DNA of 64,000 bases from Forficula auricularia (GCA_024734495.1 JALMQS010000085.1:23503077-23567076), one strand, 5' to 3'; positions 10,882-23,181 are shown, numbered from the stretch's first letter. Notes: a model not told the origin generated them from the letters alone. Made by a program: numbers and translations.

Positions 10882-11699
10882 TTTCATCAATCATCCTTTC
10901 ATCCTTTTCATCCTTCAATAATCAATAAAATTGTTTAATTTTAATATATATATATATATTGATATTTGCTATAAAATATTAGTGGGTTTTAAAATTAAAA
11001 AACTAATTAATAAATAAAAGATAATTGAAAAAATGTAAACAAATCTTTTTATTGACATTTTCATCTATCAATAATTACTTTAATTAAGAAAAGATCAATT
11101 AAGATGAAATTTGTCGAGGTCCAGACCTAGCCAGATCGCTTTCTCATCCTCAAAACTTGTTAATAGAGTTGGTTTCATCAAAATCGGTAGAGCCGTTTTC
11201 AAAATAGAACTAAGATACAAATATATTTTTAATTTTTGCTCGTTTAATAAGAGTAGAGTAGATAATATTTTAAATTATTTTATTTTGGGGTATCTGGAGG
11301 GGGGGGGGGCGTTATTCAATTCCATTCTTGTCACCAATTAATCAGATATTAATTGTGGAACTGGAGGAAAAAGTACAAAATTTTGAAAATTTCTAGCTCA
11401 TTTTGTAATGAGATTTGATCTAATACTAAATTAAATTTTCTAATTTTAATATATAGTATATGATAATATTTATAATGAATTATTTGTGAGTTTTAAAAAT
11501 AAAATAAAAATTTAATCAAATAAAATTCATTGATCATGACAAAGTCTTAAAATACCAATAAAAACATTCCAAAAAATGTATTTATTCGTAATTTTGAGCC
11601 TGAATTTCTGAATCTAGCAAGCTCAAAATCTTATCTGTTCATTATGAATTCAAATATTGAGCAGGAATCAATGAGATTGTCCTCTCTGCAAATAAACAT
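10882..11699. other. AT-rich sequence, no gene seen
   Basis: Contains TA microsatellites and a G-run at 11301-11309. The last 25 bases (about 11675-11700) resemble the GAGGTTGTCCTCTGC repeat seen near 44800 and 49660. Confidence 0.5.
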
Positions 11700-12999
11700 A
11701 TAGTCCAGTCAAATTGTGCTCAAATGGGCCCATATGGGAAAAGTTTTGGGGTAACTTTGATTTTTTGTATATATATATGATTTTTGGTCCACTGAATCCA
11801 AATCCGAGGTCTTCCACCAAAATTACGTGACGCAACATTGTAGAAAATTCAAAAAATGGTGAAAATTTCCATTTTTGGCGGTTTTTCGCTTATAACTCAA
11901 AAACTATCAAATTTACGTAAATAATTGTCCTATTCAAAATGAAAGTTCATAACTATTTAGGTTTTTTTTCTTCGACCAACCGGTCAAGATCAAGCGCAAA
12001 ATCTAAGTTTTCGACTTCGGCAGCCCCCTCGGATCACCCAAAAACTCGCACTTTTTTGATATTTTCTCATTTTGACCATGAAGGAGCATGTTTTCGACAA
12101 AGACCACACTATACATTTTTAAACTAGATTAAATTTTCTACAATTTAAACAAAGTTTCATCTTAATTGGATAAATGTTAATCGGTGCCACAATGCGGTTG
12201 AAGTTTTGAAACACTGCAATTTTTTGCAAATCACATTTTCCTTCATAAAATGAAAACCACTCATCTTAGAAACTTGATTCTATTTTCATTCTCTAGGAAA
12301 TTTTATTGACTTGAACGTTTACTTTGGACCACTTTTTTGATAAAACTCTAGATTTATAGATATCCAGGATTTTCCATGACAGGATATGATCCGAATCCTC
12401 AGAAATGTCATGGAAAATGCTGCATATCTATAAAATCTAAGAGTTTTATCAAAAAAGTGGTCCAATTAAACGTTCAAGTCAATAAAATTTCCTAGAGAGA
12501 TGAGATAAGAATCAAGTTTCTAGGATGAGTGGTTTTCATTTTATGAAGGAAAATTGCGATTTTTTGCAAAAAATTTGATTTTTTCAAAATTTGAACTCCA
12601 TTGAGGCACGGGTTACCATTATCCAATTTAGATGAAACTTTGTTTCAATTGTAGCAAGTTTAATTTAGATTAAAAATGTATATAGTCGTCTTTAGTCAAA
12701 AAATTGTCCTTCATGGTCAAAATAGGAAAAAATCTAGAAAAGTGTGGAGTTTTAGGGATCTGTGGTAACAGAAAAATACGGCAATTTTCAACTAGCGCTT
12801 GATGAGCTCAAACGGTTGTTCTGATAAAAATCCTAATAGATAAAATTTGTAGGAAATTTTATGAACTTTCATTTTTAATAAGAAAGTTATTTAGGAAAAG
12901 TTGATAGTTTTCGAGTTATAAGCAAAAACCCATACAGGGTCGAAGAAATTACAACTACCGCAAAACTCTCCGGGTAAAAACACAATTGAACTGGACTAT
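11700..12999. mobile_element. 1.3-kb foldback element
   Basis: ATAGTCCAG at 11700-11708 pairs with CTGGACTAT at 12991-12999, and large interior blocks (for example around 12240-12350 and 12430-12560) are reverse complements of each other, so the whole element folds about a centre near 12380. No long conserved frame; the 62-codon frame at 11939 has no recognisable similarity. Confidence 0.75.
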
Positions 13000-13778
13000 T
13001 TGTTTTAATAAGGAAAAAAATTCCACACTAAATATTTTGATTTGTGGATTGACTTACCCCCCCCCCCCGCATGAAATACGCCACTGAAAACAACATTGTT
13101 TAAAAGTTACACAATAAAATCCCTATCTATTTAAATTAGTGATGATGTGATTAAATTAGTGATGTTTATTCTAAATAAAATTGCTATATGTACGTCTAAT
13201 GTTAATGCAATTTTCGTGTTTTACTTTTTATTATTATTATTATTATTTTTATTTCTTTGTAATTTGTACTTTTATCTATTGGGCTAAAGTAGTATTTAAA
13301 ATAAACTAATCGACCCTGAAACTCAGAATGGATTACAATAATAATAATAATCTAATAAAAGAAGGAAACAACGGTCAGACAACAACAAGTACGAACTGGA
13401 CACATACACACACATATTAGGAAGAAAATTAAGAATTTATTTTCCAATCATTTTGAAAGTGAAAGGTGTTGTTGCGATAGTTATTATATATATAATATAC
13501 AGTAGAGGTGTATGGAATCGTTTACAAAGATATGGGGGGACTGATAACAAACAGCCTGAAAGTGATAACCTTGACGAGAAAGTTTTCGATATTTCAAACA
13601 AAATATCTATTAATAATAAATATGTGCCTATTTGAATTTTTAGTAAAATCACACATAATTAATTGTAATTATTTATGGAATACGAATCTACTCTTATTAA
13701 ACGAGCAAAATTGTATATCTATATAAGTTATAGTTTGAAAGTTTATATTGGGATAAAAAATTTTAAGAAAAAATAAAA
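13000..13778. other. AT-rich sequence with hAT-end relic
   Basis: A C-run at 13060-13070 is followed by ATACGCCACTG, the reverse complement of a common hAT terminus (CAGTGGCGTA). Nothing else is assignable. Confidence 0.4.
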
Positions 13779-14499
13779 AACCGACTTCAAAAATTAAGTG
13801 CAACAAATATAAAAATACACTAAAAGGTATAAAATAATTATTATCTTATTTAGTTACAACTAAACGACGAAATATTAACACGAAATTACTTTTTAAAGTC
13901 GGTGCCAAACAAACTATACCTATAAGCGAGCGTACCCGCCAAACGTACTAAGTAAGATCCGTCGAGTGCGATTCATAAAAGGTATATGTTTGGCACCAAC
14001 TTCAAAAAAGTAATTTCATGTTAATATTTCGTCGTTTAGTTGTAACTAAATAAGATAATAATTATTTTATACCTTTTAGTGTATTTTTATATTTGTTGCA
14101 CTTAATTTTTGAAGTCGGTTTTTATTTTTTTCTTAAAAATTTTTAATTTTCTCTTTTAGTGATGTTATTAATAGTGACTTAATATCATCAGAACTTGACC
14201 AAATTAATATGACACCATCCCTAAGACACCCCTTTCGGATAAAAAAGAACCATCGAAATCGGTTCATAAACAAAGAGGTTAGGTCTAAACAAACCTAAAC
14301 AAACCTAATAAAAAAGGTCTAATACCTATGAAAAAAATCGAAAAAAAAATGGGACCAATCGGAAGCTAGACTGGACCCAATGCAAAAAAAATTTCAAAAT
14401 CGGTTGACAATTGGCGGAGATATGAGGTAACATAGGCACACAAAAAAAAAAAAAAAAATTCAATCGAATAGAGAACCTCCTCCTTTTTTGAAGTCGGTT
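13779..14499. mobile_element. AACCGACTTC-ended element, copy 1
   Basis: Outer ends AACCGACTTCAAAAA (13779) and its reverse complement (to 14499). The left 345 bases form a separate palindrome bounded by the same word (13779-14122), so the element carries three copies of the terminus. No gene inside. Relatives: 17249-17893, 30450-31167, 62732-63580. Confidence 0.75.
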
Positions 14500-14541
14500 A
14501 AAAATAAGGACAAGTTTTTTATGTGGACTTTTTATTTATCC

Positions 14542-14578
14542 ACCAACGTTTCGTCGACTTTGCCGACTTCTTCAGGGC
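14542..14578 (-). ncRNA. Hammerhead ribozyme motif
   Basis: Stem I GCC/GGT, core CTGAAGA, stem II GTCG...CGAC, GAAAC directly followed by GTT. Confidence 0.6.
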
Positions 14579-14846
14579 TTCTATAATTATAAGAACATTC
14601 TGATTAATTTACAAAGTAGAGTCAGAATCAAAAACAAACATGTATCAATAGTTTACCTACCAAATAGTCATGTCACACACTCGTTTAAATTTTCTTATTA
14701 TTTAATGGTAACGAAGGTAATAAGAAAATTTAAACGAGTGTGTGACATGACTATTTGGTAGGTGAAACTATTGATACATGTTTGTTTTTGGATTCTGACT
14801 GTACTTTTGTAAAATTAATATCAAGAATATTCTTATAATTATAGAA

Positions 14847-14883
14847 GCCCTGAAGAAGTCGGCAAAGTCGACGAAACGTTGGT
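14847..14883 (+). ncRNA. Hammerhead ribozyme motif
   Basis: Mirror copy of 14542-14578 with the same core and stems. Confidence 0.6.
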
Positions 14884-14994
14884 GGATAAATAAAAAAGTC
14901 ACACATAAAAAACTTGTCCTTATTTTCCCAATATAAACTTTCAAATTATAAATTAAATTATGGACGGAAATGATAATAATAAGTTATAGTGGTA

Positions 14995-15180
14995 AGAACT
15001 GCTGGGTCAGCCCCCTGTAGGATCTCTACTTGGCTTGCTGATCCAGCACTAAATACTGTATAAAACACCTGAGAGCGCCGCTCTCGTGGTCATTTTGCTT
15101 CGCAACTCGTGTAAGCCTTATTTAGCTTTGCCCCGAGTACCCATTCAAATTGTCCCGGAAGGTTTTTATAAAAGTGTTTC
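14995..15180. repeat. Short hairpin repeat and GC-richer patch
   Basis: TGCTGGGTCAGC and GCTGATCCAGCA face each other 25 bases apart near 15000-15052. The rest is a GC-richer patch of unknown origin without a frame. Confidence 0.35.
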
Positions 15181-15319
15181 CTTCTAGTTATAAAAATTAA
15201 AACTCCTTTAACAACCTTTATAAAATAAATATTGTAATTAAAATAAATAAAATAAATCTAAAAAGAAATTTCATTTCTTTTTAAAAACCCCGATTTCAAG
15301 TTGGAAATCGTAATTTATA

Positions 15320-15350
<31 letters not shown>

Positions 15351-15403
15351 GGTTTTGTCTGTACATTGCTCCAAATCACGCCAAATTTTTGGTTGCACAC
15401 GTT

Positions 15404-15503
15404 NNNNNNNNNNNNNNNNNNNNNNNNNNNNNNNNNNNNNNNNNNNNNNNNNNNNNNNNNNNNNNNNNNNNNNNNNNNNNNNNNNNNNNNNNNNNNNNNN
15501 NNN
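15404..15503. other. Assembly gap, 100 N
   Basis: Exactly 100 N, the usual placeholder for a gap of unknown size. Frames crossing it are meaningless. Confidence 0.95.
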
Positions 15504-16300
15504 GAGAAATTAACAATAAAATGATCCAAAAAGTTCTGAAAGCTAGAGAGCTCAAAATCTAATCAGTCGATTGAAAATACAAAATTTCGGTGCCAAAAAT
15601 AACTTTATACGACTTTCAGGGCCTTATTATATTATGGTGTGTATTTAATCTTTTGGACATCACAATAGCTTGATAGTGGTCCCAATCAGGGGGATCTATA
15701 TCGGGACTTTTTGGGCCGCAGCCCAGTGTCACGTGGATATAAAGGACCTCCCAGCAATACTTTATTGTCCTAATTTTTTTCCTATGCCCTATACATCATT
15801 ATAGAAAACAGTTTTTTAACAAAATGGCAATTAGTTTGATTAATTAGGCAGGCCCTCTAGTAGTGTTAGCCCAGGGCCTCACAAATTCACCCGGCCCAGG
15901 TCTCAATACTCTCATCCATCAATTAAAACCCTAAATCCCCCTGGTTGAGAAGTGCTGCTCCAGAACTTGTGAACTTTTAATTCCCTCGTTTATAACTTTA
16001 TTACGCCACTCACACAAGCATAACCCGGACGTTTGGTTACCCGTTACTCTTTTGATATACATATATATATCTTCTCACCTTCCCTTTTTATTTCTTTCTG
16101 CTTTAATTCGAATAAATTACAATAAATATTCCAATATTGCTTCTGAAATGAGCATTTTTCCAAAAAAAGTTTTTTAAATCAGCCCAAGGATGTATAATAT
16201 ATACTAAGCTTAAATTTTATTTTGTTTTATATATTAATATTTTACCTAAATATTAATATTTAAATAAAATTTATCAATTACAATGTTAACATTATTAGAG
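15504..16300. other. Non-coding, hAT-like relics
   Basis: GC-richer patches at 15680-15760 and 15850-15965 contain GTTGAGAAGTGCTG (reverse complement resembles the hAT end CAGTGGTTCTCAACC) and a TTACGCCACT word. No gene is visible. Confidence 0.4.
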
Positions 16301-16315
16301 GTCATTAGAAAGGTG

Positions 16316-16508
16316 GCGGAGAGTGAGTCTGTCTGTGTGTTTGTCCAGTTGTGGAGACCCTCACTCACGAGGATTGCGTTTAGTTGCAAACAGGCGTTTG
16401 ACGGCTCCATTTGGAGACCATTGAGTAACTTACTCGTTCACTTTATGTAAATTCAAATCGCTTTCACATATTAAATTGACAATTAGTTGAGGACGGTCAA
16501 TTAAAAAA
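16316..16508 (+). promoter_or_regulatory. Probable 5' region of the cysteine-rich gene
   Basis: A GC-richer island directly upstream of the signal-peptide exon, with GTGAGTCTGTCTGTGTG and two GGAGACC words. No clear TATA box; the transcription start cannot be placed. Inferred from position only. Confidence 0.3.
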
Positions 16509-16667
16509 ATGTCACGTTACAATTCGATTGTGATTTCTATTCTTTTTACTGTTTGTGTTTTAGCGAATGAACATTTCGAGAAGAGCAATGAGCCGCTTGC
16601 AGCTGAAGCATCATCCAATTTATCCAAATATGTGAAAATCCTTTCGAAACCAGGAGCTTTTAATAAG
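16509..16667 (+). CDS. Secreted cysteine-rich protein, exon 1 (signal peptide)
   Basis: Exon 1 (53 codons) of a proposed three-exon gene. It begins with a textbook signal peptide (MSRYNSIVISILFTVCVLA, likely cut near VLA|N), followed by an acidic and serine-rich stretch ending KPGAFNK. The AAG at 16665-16667 is followed by GTCAGT, a good splice donor, in phase 0; reading on gives a stop after 13 codons. Joined to 27416-27527 and 35812-36005 the frame stays open for 154 residues: secretion signal, spacer, then a domain with 14 cysteines (three from exon 2, eleven from exon 3). I do not recognise the family; a neurohormone-like or other disulphide-rich secreted protein is possible. The even cysteine count suits seven disulphides. 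Extra exons in the long introns cannot be excluded. Confidence 0.6.
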
Positions 16668-17248
16668 GTCAGTAGAAGATTGAAAATAAATATGTATGTA
16701 TCTAGATAAAGTTAAAAAATAAATAGAAATTCTTTAATAAAAAATTTGTGAGCCTCATCCACATAAGCTCACGGGAGAAGTAAAACTTTAATTTTAAAAC
16801 CCACTAATAAATAGCTCAGGACAGTCATGAAATAAAATTTATTAAAATTAGGAAATTTAAATTATTCTTTTAAAACCCACTAATTATTTATGACAAATAA
16901 AATTTATTAAAATTAGGAAAATTTAAATATTTATTTTAAAATTAAAGAGCTTGTCTTTTAAATATTTCCCCTCTATTAGGTCATTTCTCCTTTATTGTAA
17001 CAAAAAATTCAAACAGATACGTCGCTAAAGAAGTTTCAATTCAAAAATCTAAATTTTTTAAAAATCCAAAGCTCGGGAGAAGTTCTCCGCTGGAATGGAA
17101 ATTTTAAGAAACTTGGAAAAATAGTTGCTTTAAGAAAGGAATATAAAACAACTATAAATAAATAAATATTTTGAAAAAAGACAATGATACAAATTGTCTT
17201 GGAGATGAGATTATCATGAATGAAAAAAATTTTTAAGAAAAAAATAAA

Positions 17249-17893
17249 AACCGACTTCAAAAAATTAAATGCAACAAATATAAAAATACACTAAAAGGTA
17301 TAAAATAATTATTATCCTACTTAGTCACAACTAAACGACGAAATATTAACACGAAATTACTTTTTAAAGTCGGTGCCAAACAAACTATACCTATAAGCGA
17401 GCGTACCCGCCAAACGTACTAAGTAAGATCCGTCGAGTGCGATTCATAAAAAAGGTATATGTTTGGCACCAACTTCAAAAAGTAATTTCGTGTTAATATT
17501 TCGTCGTTTAGTTGTAACTAAATAAGATAATAATTATTTTATACCTTTTAGTGTATTTTTTATATTTGTTGCATTTAATTTTTGAAGTCGGTTTTTATTT
17601 TTTCTTAAAAATTTTATTTTTCTCTTTTTAGTGATGTTATTAATAGTGATTATATCATCAGAACTTGACCAAATTAATATGACACCATCCCTAAGACACC
17701 CCTTTCGGATAAAAGAACCATCGAAATCGGTTCATAAGCAAAGAGGTTAGGTCTAAACAAACCTAATAAAAAAGGTCTAATACCTATGAAAAAAAATCGA
17801 AAAAAATGGGACCAATCGGAAGCTAGAAAAAAAAAAAAAAAAAAAAAAAAAATTCAATCGAATAGAGAACCTCCTCCTTTTTTGAAGTCGGTT
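17249..17893. mobile_element. AACCGACTTC-ended element, copy 2
   Basis: Same architecture as 13779-14499, with a 31-base A-run in the right half and a shorter right part. Confidence 0.75.
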
Positions 17894-17905
17894 AAAAATA
17901 AAAAT

Positions 17906-18600
17906 AAATTGACACGTTCTGATGTGGCCATACACATGACTTTACCAGGTCGATCTGGTTGAGTTTCTTACAAGGGCCTAGATTTTGATTTTTTGCCCCC
18001 CCCCCCCCATTTTGGGAGGTTAGTTTTTGCATTTTTAGTCTTCTGCTAGCCCACTGATTATGTATACAAAATTTGGTTGAGTTTACTCAAATGGCCTAGA
18101 TTTTTATTTTTTGACTCCACATTTTGGCGCCAAAAAAAAAATATTTTCGTTATTATAGGTTCATTTTATAGTATATTTCATTTTGCTTGTTTTTTAGTTT
18201 AAAAATACTATAATTTTAAATTTTTACCCCCCCCTGCCCCCTTAGTTGTGGGTCGATTTGCACCAAAATCAGCTCTTAATCTCAATGCACCAAAAATTAC
18301 GTATGAAATTTGGTTTTGATATTCACGTTAGTTTTTTGAGCTAGCTCGTCCACAAAACTCACAGACTAACAGACTAACAGACATTTTGACAAAACAGTTT
18401 TTATCTCGAAAAATATAATTTTTTCGATGTTCACTTATTAGGGCTTTTTTGTAGAGCGAAATGCCTTGGTTACGCTCAATTTTTTTATCAAAATAGTTTC
18501 AGCCGTTTTTGAGATATTTCTAAAAAGAAGCAAAAAAAACACTTTTTTCATGCACGATTACAATATTTGACCATACCCTGTATGGTAAAGTAAAAAATAT
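17906..18600. repeat. Interspersed C-run element, copy 2
   Basis: Starts near TTGACACGTTCTGATGTGGC and ends GCACGATTACAATATTTGAC...CCTGTATGG; related to 3522-4600 but with fewer tandem units. Confidence 0.65.
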
Positions 18601-18870
18601 AAATATTTACGAAAAATAATTTTTTCTCAAAATTTCCATAAAGAAGGGTCAAAAAATGAAAATCTAGGTCCTTGGACCAAACTCAACCAAATATTGTATA
18701 CATAATCAGTGGGCTACTAGAAGACTAAAAATGCAAAAACTAACCACCCAAAAGTGGGGGGGAGGACAAAAATGAAAATCTAGGCTTGTACCTTATACCA
18801 AACTCAAACAAAAGTGTATGGTAAAGTCAAGTTTATGGGCACATCAGAACGTGTTAATTTATTTATTTAC
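18600..18870. repeat. Interspersed C-run element fragment, inverted
   Basis: Reverse-oriented fragment (TAATCAGTGGGCTACTAGAAG) abutting the previous copy. Confidence 0.55.
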
Positions 18871-18987
18871 AATATCAATGGTAAAATGTAAAATCTCTCA
18901 AATCAAATTACTTAAATAGTATCTTAAATAAAAATATTTTGAGCACATATTTATTGGATGGATTGGATGAGAAGGGAATGAAGATAA

Positions 18988-19192
18988 CCAATCGACTTGA
19001 TTGGGGAATAATGGAATTGAAATAATTATCGGAAAAGAGGTTTTTTATCTAATTAGATTTTTCCTCTTATTAAAAACAAGGACTAAAGATGAATAAGGAC
19101 ATTAGATGGTGGAGAAGTAATCTCCGGAATCGAAGCAAAAATACAATGTATTCATTAATTAATGTAAAATAATTGGTTTAATAAAATTTATA
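18988..19192 (+). repeat. SINE-like retroposon, copy 5
   Basis: The only copy in this window on the plus strand: 5' hairpin CCAATCGACTTGATTGG, hairpins AAGAGG/CCTCTT and GGAGA/TCTCC, then AATAAAATTTATAAAAAA at the 3' end. A GGATGAGAAGGG microsatellite precedes it. Confidence 0.7.
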
Positions 19193-20019
19193 AAAAAAGC
19201 ACATATTTATTAAGAGAAATTATTAAAATATAATTAATATGTTTTTATATATTAAATATAAAAGTAATTAATTAAATAGATTAGAACTTGAAAATAAATG
19301 ATATCAGTCCAAATCAAAAGCTATTAAAAAAAACTTGAGATTTTCTAATATTTCATAATTATTTTAATGAAAAAAGTAAAATGTCCTTTTTTTCCTTAAT
19401 AAATTATCAACAAGTTTTACCAGTTTTGAAAAGTATATATAATAAAATAAAAGTTTTCAGATATTTTAAATTATAATAAAATCAATATAATCTAATCATA
19501 TCGGTTAACAGGTTTATTTTTAGTACATTAATTAGTCGTTTAATACGTTAATTAAAAAATTCTTCCAAAATTTAATTGACTATGTAGTTTATATTCTTCA
19601 AATTTCAAGGATTAATTTTCTGTCAGACACTTAAATATGTACTTGACCATACCCTGTATGGTAAAGTAAAAAAAACTATAATAAGTAGAGCTCGGGAAAG
19701 ATCAATGAAGGGCGAAGTAGCAGACTATATTTTTATTTTAGAGTTCCGTTCAGAAGTAAAATGGCACTTTATTAGTGTCGATACAACGTCTGTCGGTTTG
19801 TATGTGTGTAGGAGCAATGTATGTAGGAGCATTGTAGCTGGTATTCTAAAGAAGATACAAGCTTGAAATGTACAAGTTTTCATTTATGTATTTATTTTGC
19901 TCGAAATAAAAAATTGTATTGATATTTTAATCGAATGATTATTTTGAAAAGGGTTGAATTTTTTATGGGGTCAAAAATAAAAAATATTCTTACTTCATTC
20001 GTATCCATAGTAAATTATT

Positions 20020-20415
20020 TTTAACAGGAATAGTAGGGATTTGGATAAATTAAAAGAGACAGAATTTTTATTAAGTGAGCCAGACATTTCGTCAATTTAT
20101 TTTGACTTCCTCAGTGGCTCATTTTAACACTCTTAGTCAATTTTTTTATTTTTTTTTTATTTTACACATGTTATCTCTGTATAAAAAGGATGACAAATTG
20201 TAAGTGTTAAAGAAAAAGTCGTTTCCAAGATTGTTGATTATTGTGAGTCAAGAATATGTTAAAGAAAGATTAATGATGTTTTGTCCTATAATAAAACTGT
20301 TTTTGACAAAGAGTGATAAAATGAGCCACTTAGGAAGTCAAAATAAATTGACGAAACGTCTGGCCAAAAATTCTGTGTTTTTAATTTATCAAATTCCCTA
20401 CTATTCCTGTTATAA
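20020..20415. mobile_element. Inverted hammerhead-bearing element (pair 2)
   Basis: Arms 20020-20120 and 20316-20415 are reverse complements (ACAGGAATAGTAGGGA... at the outer left, its complement at the outer right). The left arm keeps an intact hammerhead; the right has CTTAGGA in place of CTGAGGA. Confidence 0.65.
20077..20120 (-). ncRNA. Hammerhead ribozyme motif
   Basis: Six-bp stem I GAGCCA/TGGCTC, core CTGAGGA, stem II GTC...GAC, GAAAT followed by GTC (U-G closing pair in stem III). Confidence 0.6.
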
Positions 20416-20731
20416 AAAATATTTTTATCATGGGTTTTAGGTATCCTGTTAAGGTCTTTTTAAAAGTAGAATTAGTTTTTTTTTTTTTAATTTAATTCAC
20501 TTTAAAATGCATGTATGAGACAGCTACAGAGTGGCCATTTTTGGGTAGCTTTTGAACTTGTCGGGGCTCAAAAGTGAAACGAATAACTTAAAATTATTCA
20601 ACAATTCCACAAATGCACTCATTCTTTCTTTATCCATGACAAATAAGAATGAATTTGATATCCCAAATAATTTGGAAGATTTAATAAACGGAGTGTGTCA
20701 GTCCGACCCGACTCGGCCGGCTTATTTCTTA

Positions 20732-20915
20732 ATCCTTTAAGTGCGGGTATTTTTTATAGAACCAAGCGCTCCAAACGCAAAAAAAATGGAAAAAATATTT
20801 CATGTATTTATTGTTATACAGTGGCGTGTTTATACACCACACCCGCGTCAGGCTATAATTTTAGCATGTGGTTTATAAACCACACCCGCAAAGTGTTGAG
20901 GGCTGTAAAGTTAGG
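20732..20915. mobile_element. Possible piggyBac-like MITE
   Basis: TTAA followed by CCTTTAAGTGCGGG on the left; CCCGCAAAGTGTTGAGGG on the right is an imperfect reverse complement. Inside lies CAGTGGCGTG, a hAT-like end. No right TTAA was found, so the call is tentative. Confidence 0.3.
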
Positions 20916-22159
20916 TACGAATAAGCCACTTCTGTAAATAACATTGTGAGTTTATTAGTGCGTGACTAGCATAACAAAATAAAAATCACAAGATACATAT
21001 TTAATAGATTTCAAAAGATCTATTCAATGGTATCCCACTCGATGGTGTGTGCCAAATTTTATTTCTAGGTTTCGGGAGTTGCTTCAATTTTTTTAATTTC
21101 TATAAGCTTGTGAAATATTAAAAGCAATCGTCTATAAAATTTCATCACAAAAGTTGGTAAATTTTAGGAGTTCAAGGATGCATGAACATTGAACTTACAT
21201 AGCGAAATTATAAGGGTCGCTTGTAAAGACCAAACCCTTAAAATGACAGAATAATAAATTGTGTAGCTCGGATTTATTTATATATTTTCATAGCTGTAAA
21301 ATAATCAAACAAATTAATTATATTTTGTATGATAGATATATCCATTTTCAATTTAAAAATGTATAGATTTAAATAGAATAATTGAGTAGGTCATGAATCG
21401 GATAAACAAAGTGCAAACCCATTGAATTGTATGTCATGAGAACAATCCCATGGCCCGGAATCGACATGCAGAAGAAATAAAGGCTTTTGTCTTTCGTTCG
21501 TCACACTGGTTAACCTCGAAGATACAGAATTAGATTCCTGAATAAATTAAAATTTATTTTTAATAAGATTATACGTTGTGGATTGTATTTTAACTATAAT
21601 AATAAAAATTGGGTAAAATTGCGAGGTAAGTTTCACAAAAAATGAAATAAAACAAAAATGAGTTTAGAATTTGATTTATTTTGGGTTGTCAGCCCATCAT
21701 GAGGAGTCAGAGTCTCTGACTAAATAAGCTAACCCTAAAATATTCATGTAGGACATTTAATTCAATTTACTAGAATATTCTTAGTTGAACATTCTTAGAT
21801 TATCCACTAAAGGATATTCCCGGAAGATTCGTCCAAGAATTTTTCCGGATCAATTATTCTAAGAATATTCTGAGGAATATATATGTACTTTTAATATATT
21901 TGATAGATATTCGTAGAATCTCTTGTGCTACTTGGGATAGTAAATTGAAGAGGACTAAATTTCGGGTCGATTAAAAAAAATGCAAAAGTAGTTATATTTA
22001 ATTACGGTTAGTTTGGCATAAGAAACGGTTTGTCGTTGCCGTTATACTCATCCCATGAGCCCTGCCCTTGGGTGGGGGGGGGGTTCTGCCCCCTCACTAA
22101 TTATGTATACAAAATTTGGTTGAGTTTGGTATAAGAGCCTAGATTTTCATTTTTTGACC

Positions 22160-22552
22160 CTACACACCCGACCCCACACATCGAATTCTAAACTCAATCA
22201 AATCAATAATTCCCCCCAAAGCATACTTTGCACGCAGCACACGTTTTGCCGACTCCCAACACTCTTTTTGCGGTCAAATTGGAAAAGTGCCGGACCACTT
22301 CATTCGCGAATACATATATCCCCATGACTTCAAGGAACTGGAACTCTCTCCCAGCCTCTATCTTTCCCAGCACCTATGATCTTCAAACCTTCAAAACCAG
22401 GGTGCATAGACACCTACGTCTACACCCTCTCACTTAATCAACTTTCCCTTCTCTTCGGTAATGCAAGGGTCTTTCGAGATCCATAGGGGCTACACTTTTA
22501 CTGGTGCACCCCTTCTTGCATTCGATTGCATTAAAAAAAAAAAAAAAAAAAA
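22160..22552 (+). mobile_element. Truncated non-LTR retrotransposon, 3' end with poly(A)
   Basis: The C-terminal frame at 22228-22437 is followed by a 3' UTR shared with the copy at 26121-27200 and a 19-base A-tail (about 22533-22551). Confidence 0.75.
22228..22437 (+). pseudogene. Non-LTR retrotransposon RT C-terminus
   Basis: The 69 codons end with TSRNWNSLPASIFPSTYDLQ...FKTRVHRHL, the WNSLP...FK..V motif typical of the C-terminus of Jockey/CR1-type ORF2 proteins. The catalytic RT domain is absent; this is a 5'-truncated copy. The same tail occurs at 26232-26840 on the minus strand with high identity, so they are one family. Confidence 0.75.
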
Positions 22553-23113
22553 CTCATTTTTGTTCTATTTCTTTTTTTTGTGAAACGTACCTCGCAATTT
22601 TACCCAATTTTTATTATTATATAAAAATGTTTCACCTAGAATCAACACCTATCTCCTTAAAAGTTATTGTATTTTAACTACTGAAAGATGTAGCGTGCCG
22701 GCTTTAAACTGAATTCTGGAAATAGGCTTGTTTGATTGATAGACAACGGATCTAGAATCTTCTGATCACCTATTCAAAAATAAGGTCAAGAAATTAAGAA
22801 AAAATAAAAACTTGATTACTTGTTGTTGTTGAGGGTAATGTGGGCAGGTTTATGAATTGAAAAATGTTCCCAGTTGGACCTACTATAGTAAAATTTTGTT
22901 CAGGGAGAGTTTAAGGGGAAACATATTTATTAAAATAGATTATTAGTTTTCGCACATTTACGAAATATTGTTTATTCTCAATATCGTCTCAATATCGTCG
23001 CCTTAAAGTGTAAACCTGCTAACTCAGGACAAGGAAAAAACAAACAAATTTAATATTAGTTAATAGAGTAAAGGGTGTGTTACAGTGAATGAAATAAAAC
23101 TCAAAGAGGTTTA

Positions 23114-23156
23114 TAAACCAATATATTTCGGATTATTAGTCCATCATCAGAGTTTA
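23114..23156 (-). ncRNA. Hammerhead ribozyme motif (complete consensus)
   Basis: Stem I TAAACT/GGTTTA (6 bp with one U-G), canonical core CTGATGA, stem II GGA...TCC, GAAA, then TATATT forming a 2-bp stem III. Confidence 0.7.
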
Positions 23157-23181
23157 CAAGTTAATATCAGTATTTACTTGT

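Larger units (their letters stand above)
14508..14930. mobile_element. Palindrome with divergent hammerhead motifs (pair 1)
   Basis: Arms of about 200 bases centred near 14711 are near-perfect reverse complements. Each carries a hammerhead motif oriented outward (14542-14578 minus, 14847-14883 plus). No protein-coding content; probably a non-autonomous PLE-type derivative. Confidence 0.75.
21596..22665. mobile_element. Inverted PLE-type terminal repeats enclosing a non-LTR fragment
   Basis: The left arm (21596-21720) and right arm (22550-22665) are reverse complements sharing AATAATAAAAATTGGGTA, GTTTCACAAAAA and the TTGTCAGCCCATC block. The left hammerhead is degraded (CTCATGA, CCCAAAA). The interior carries the non-LTR fragment at 22160-22552 and a C-run element fragment near 22070-22170. 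Confidence 0.6.

Noticed and set aside
15296..15529. Frames crossing the first gap
   Set aside because: They run through 100 N and have no sequence content.
20318..20360. Plus-strand hammerhead
   Set aside because: Core reads CTTAGGA; the invariant G is lost.
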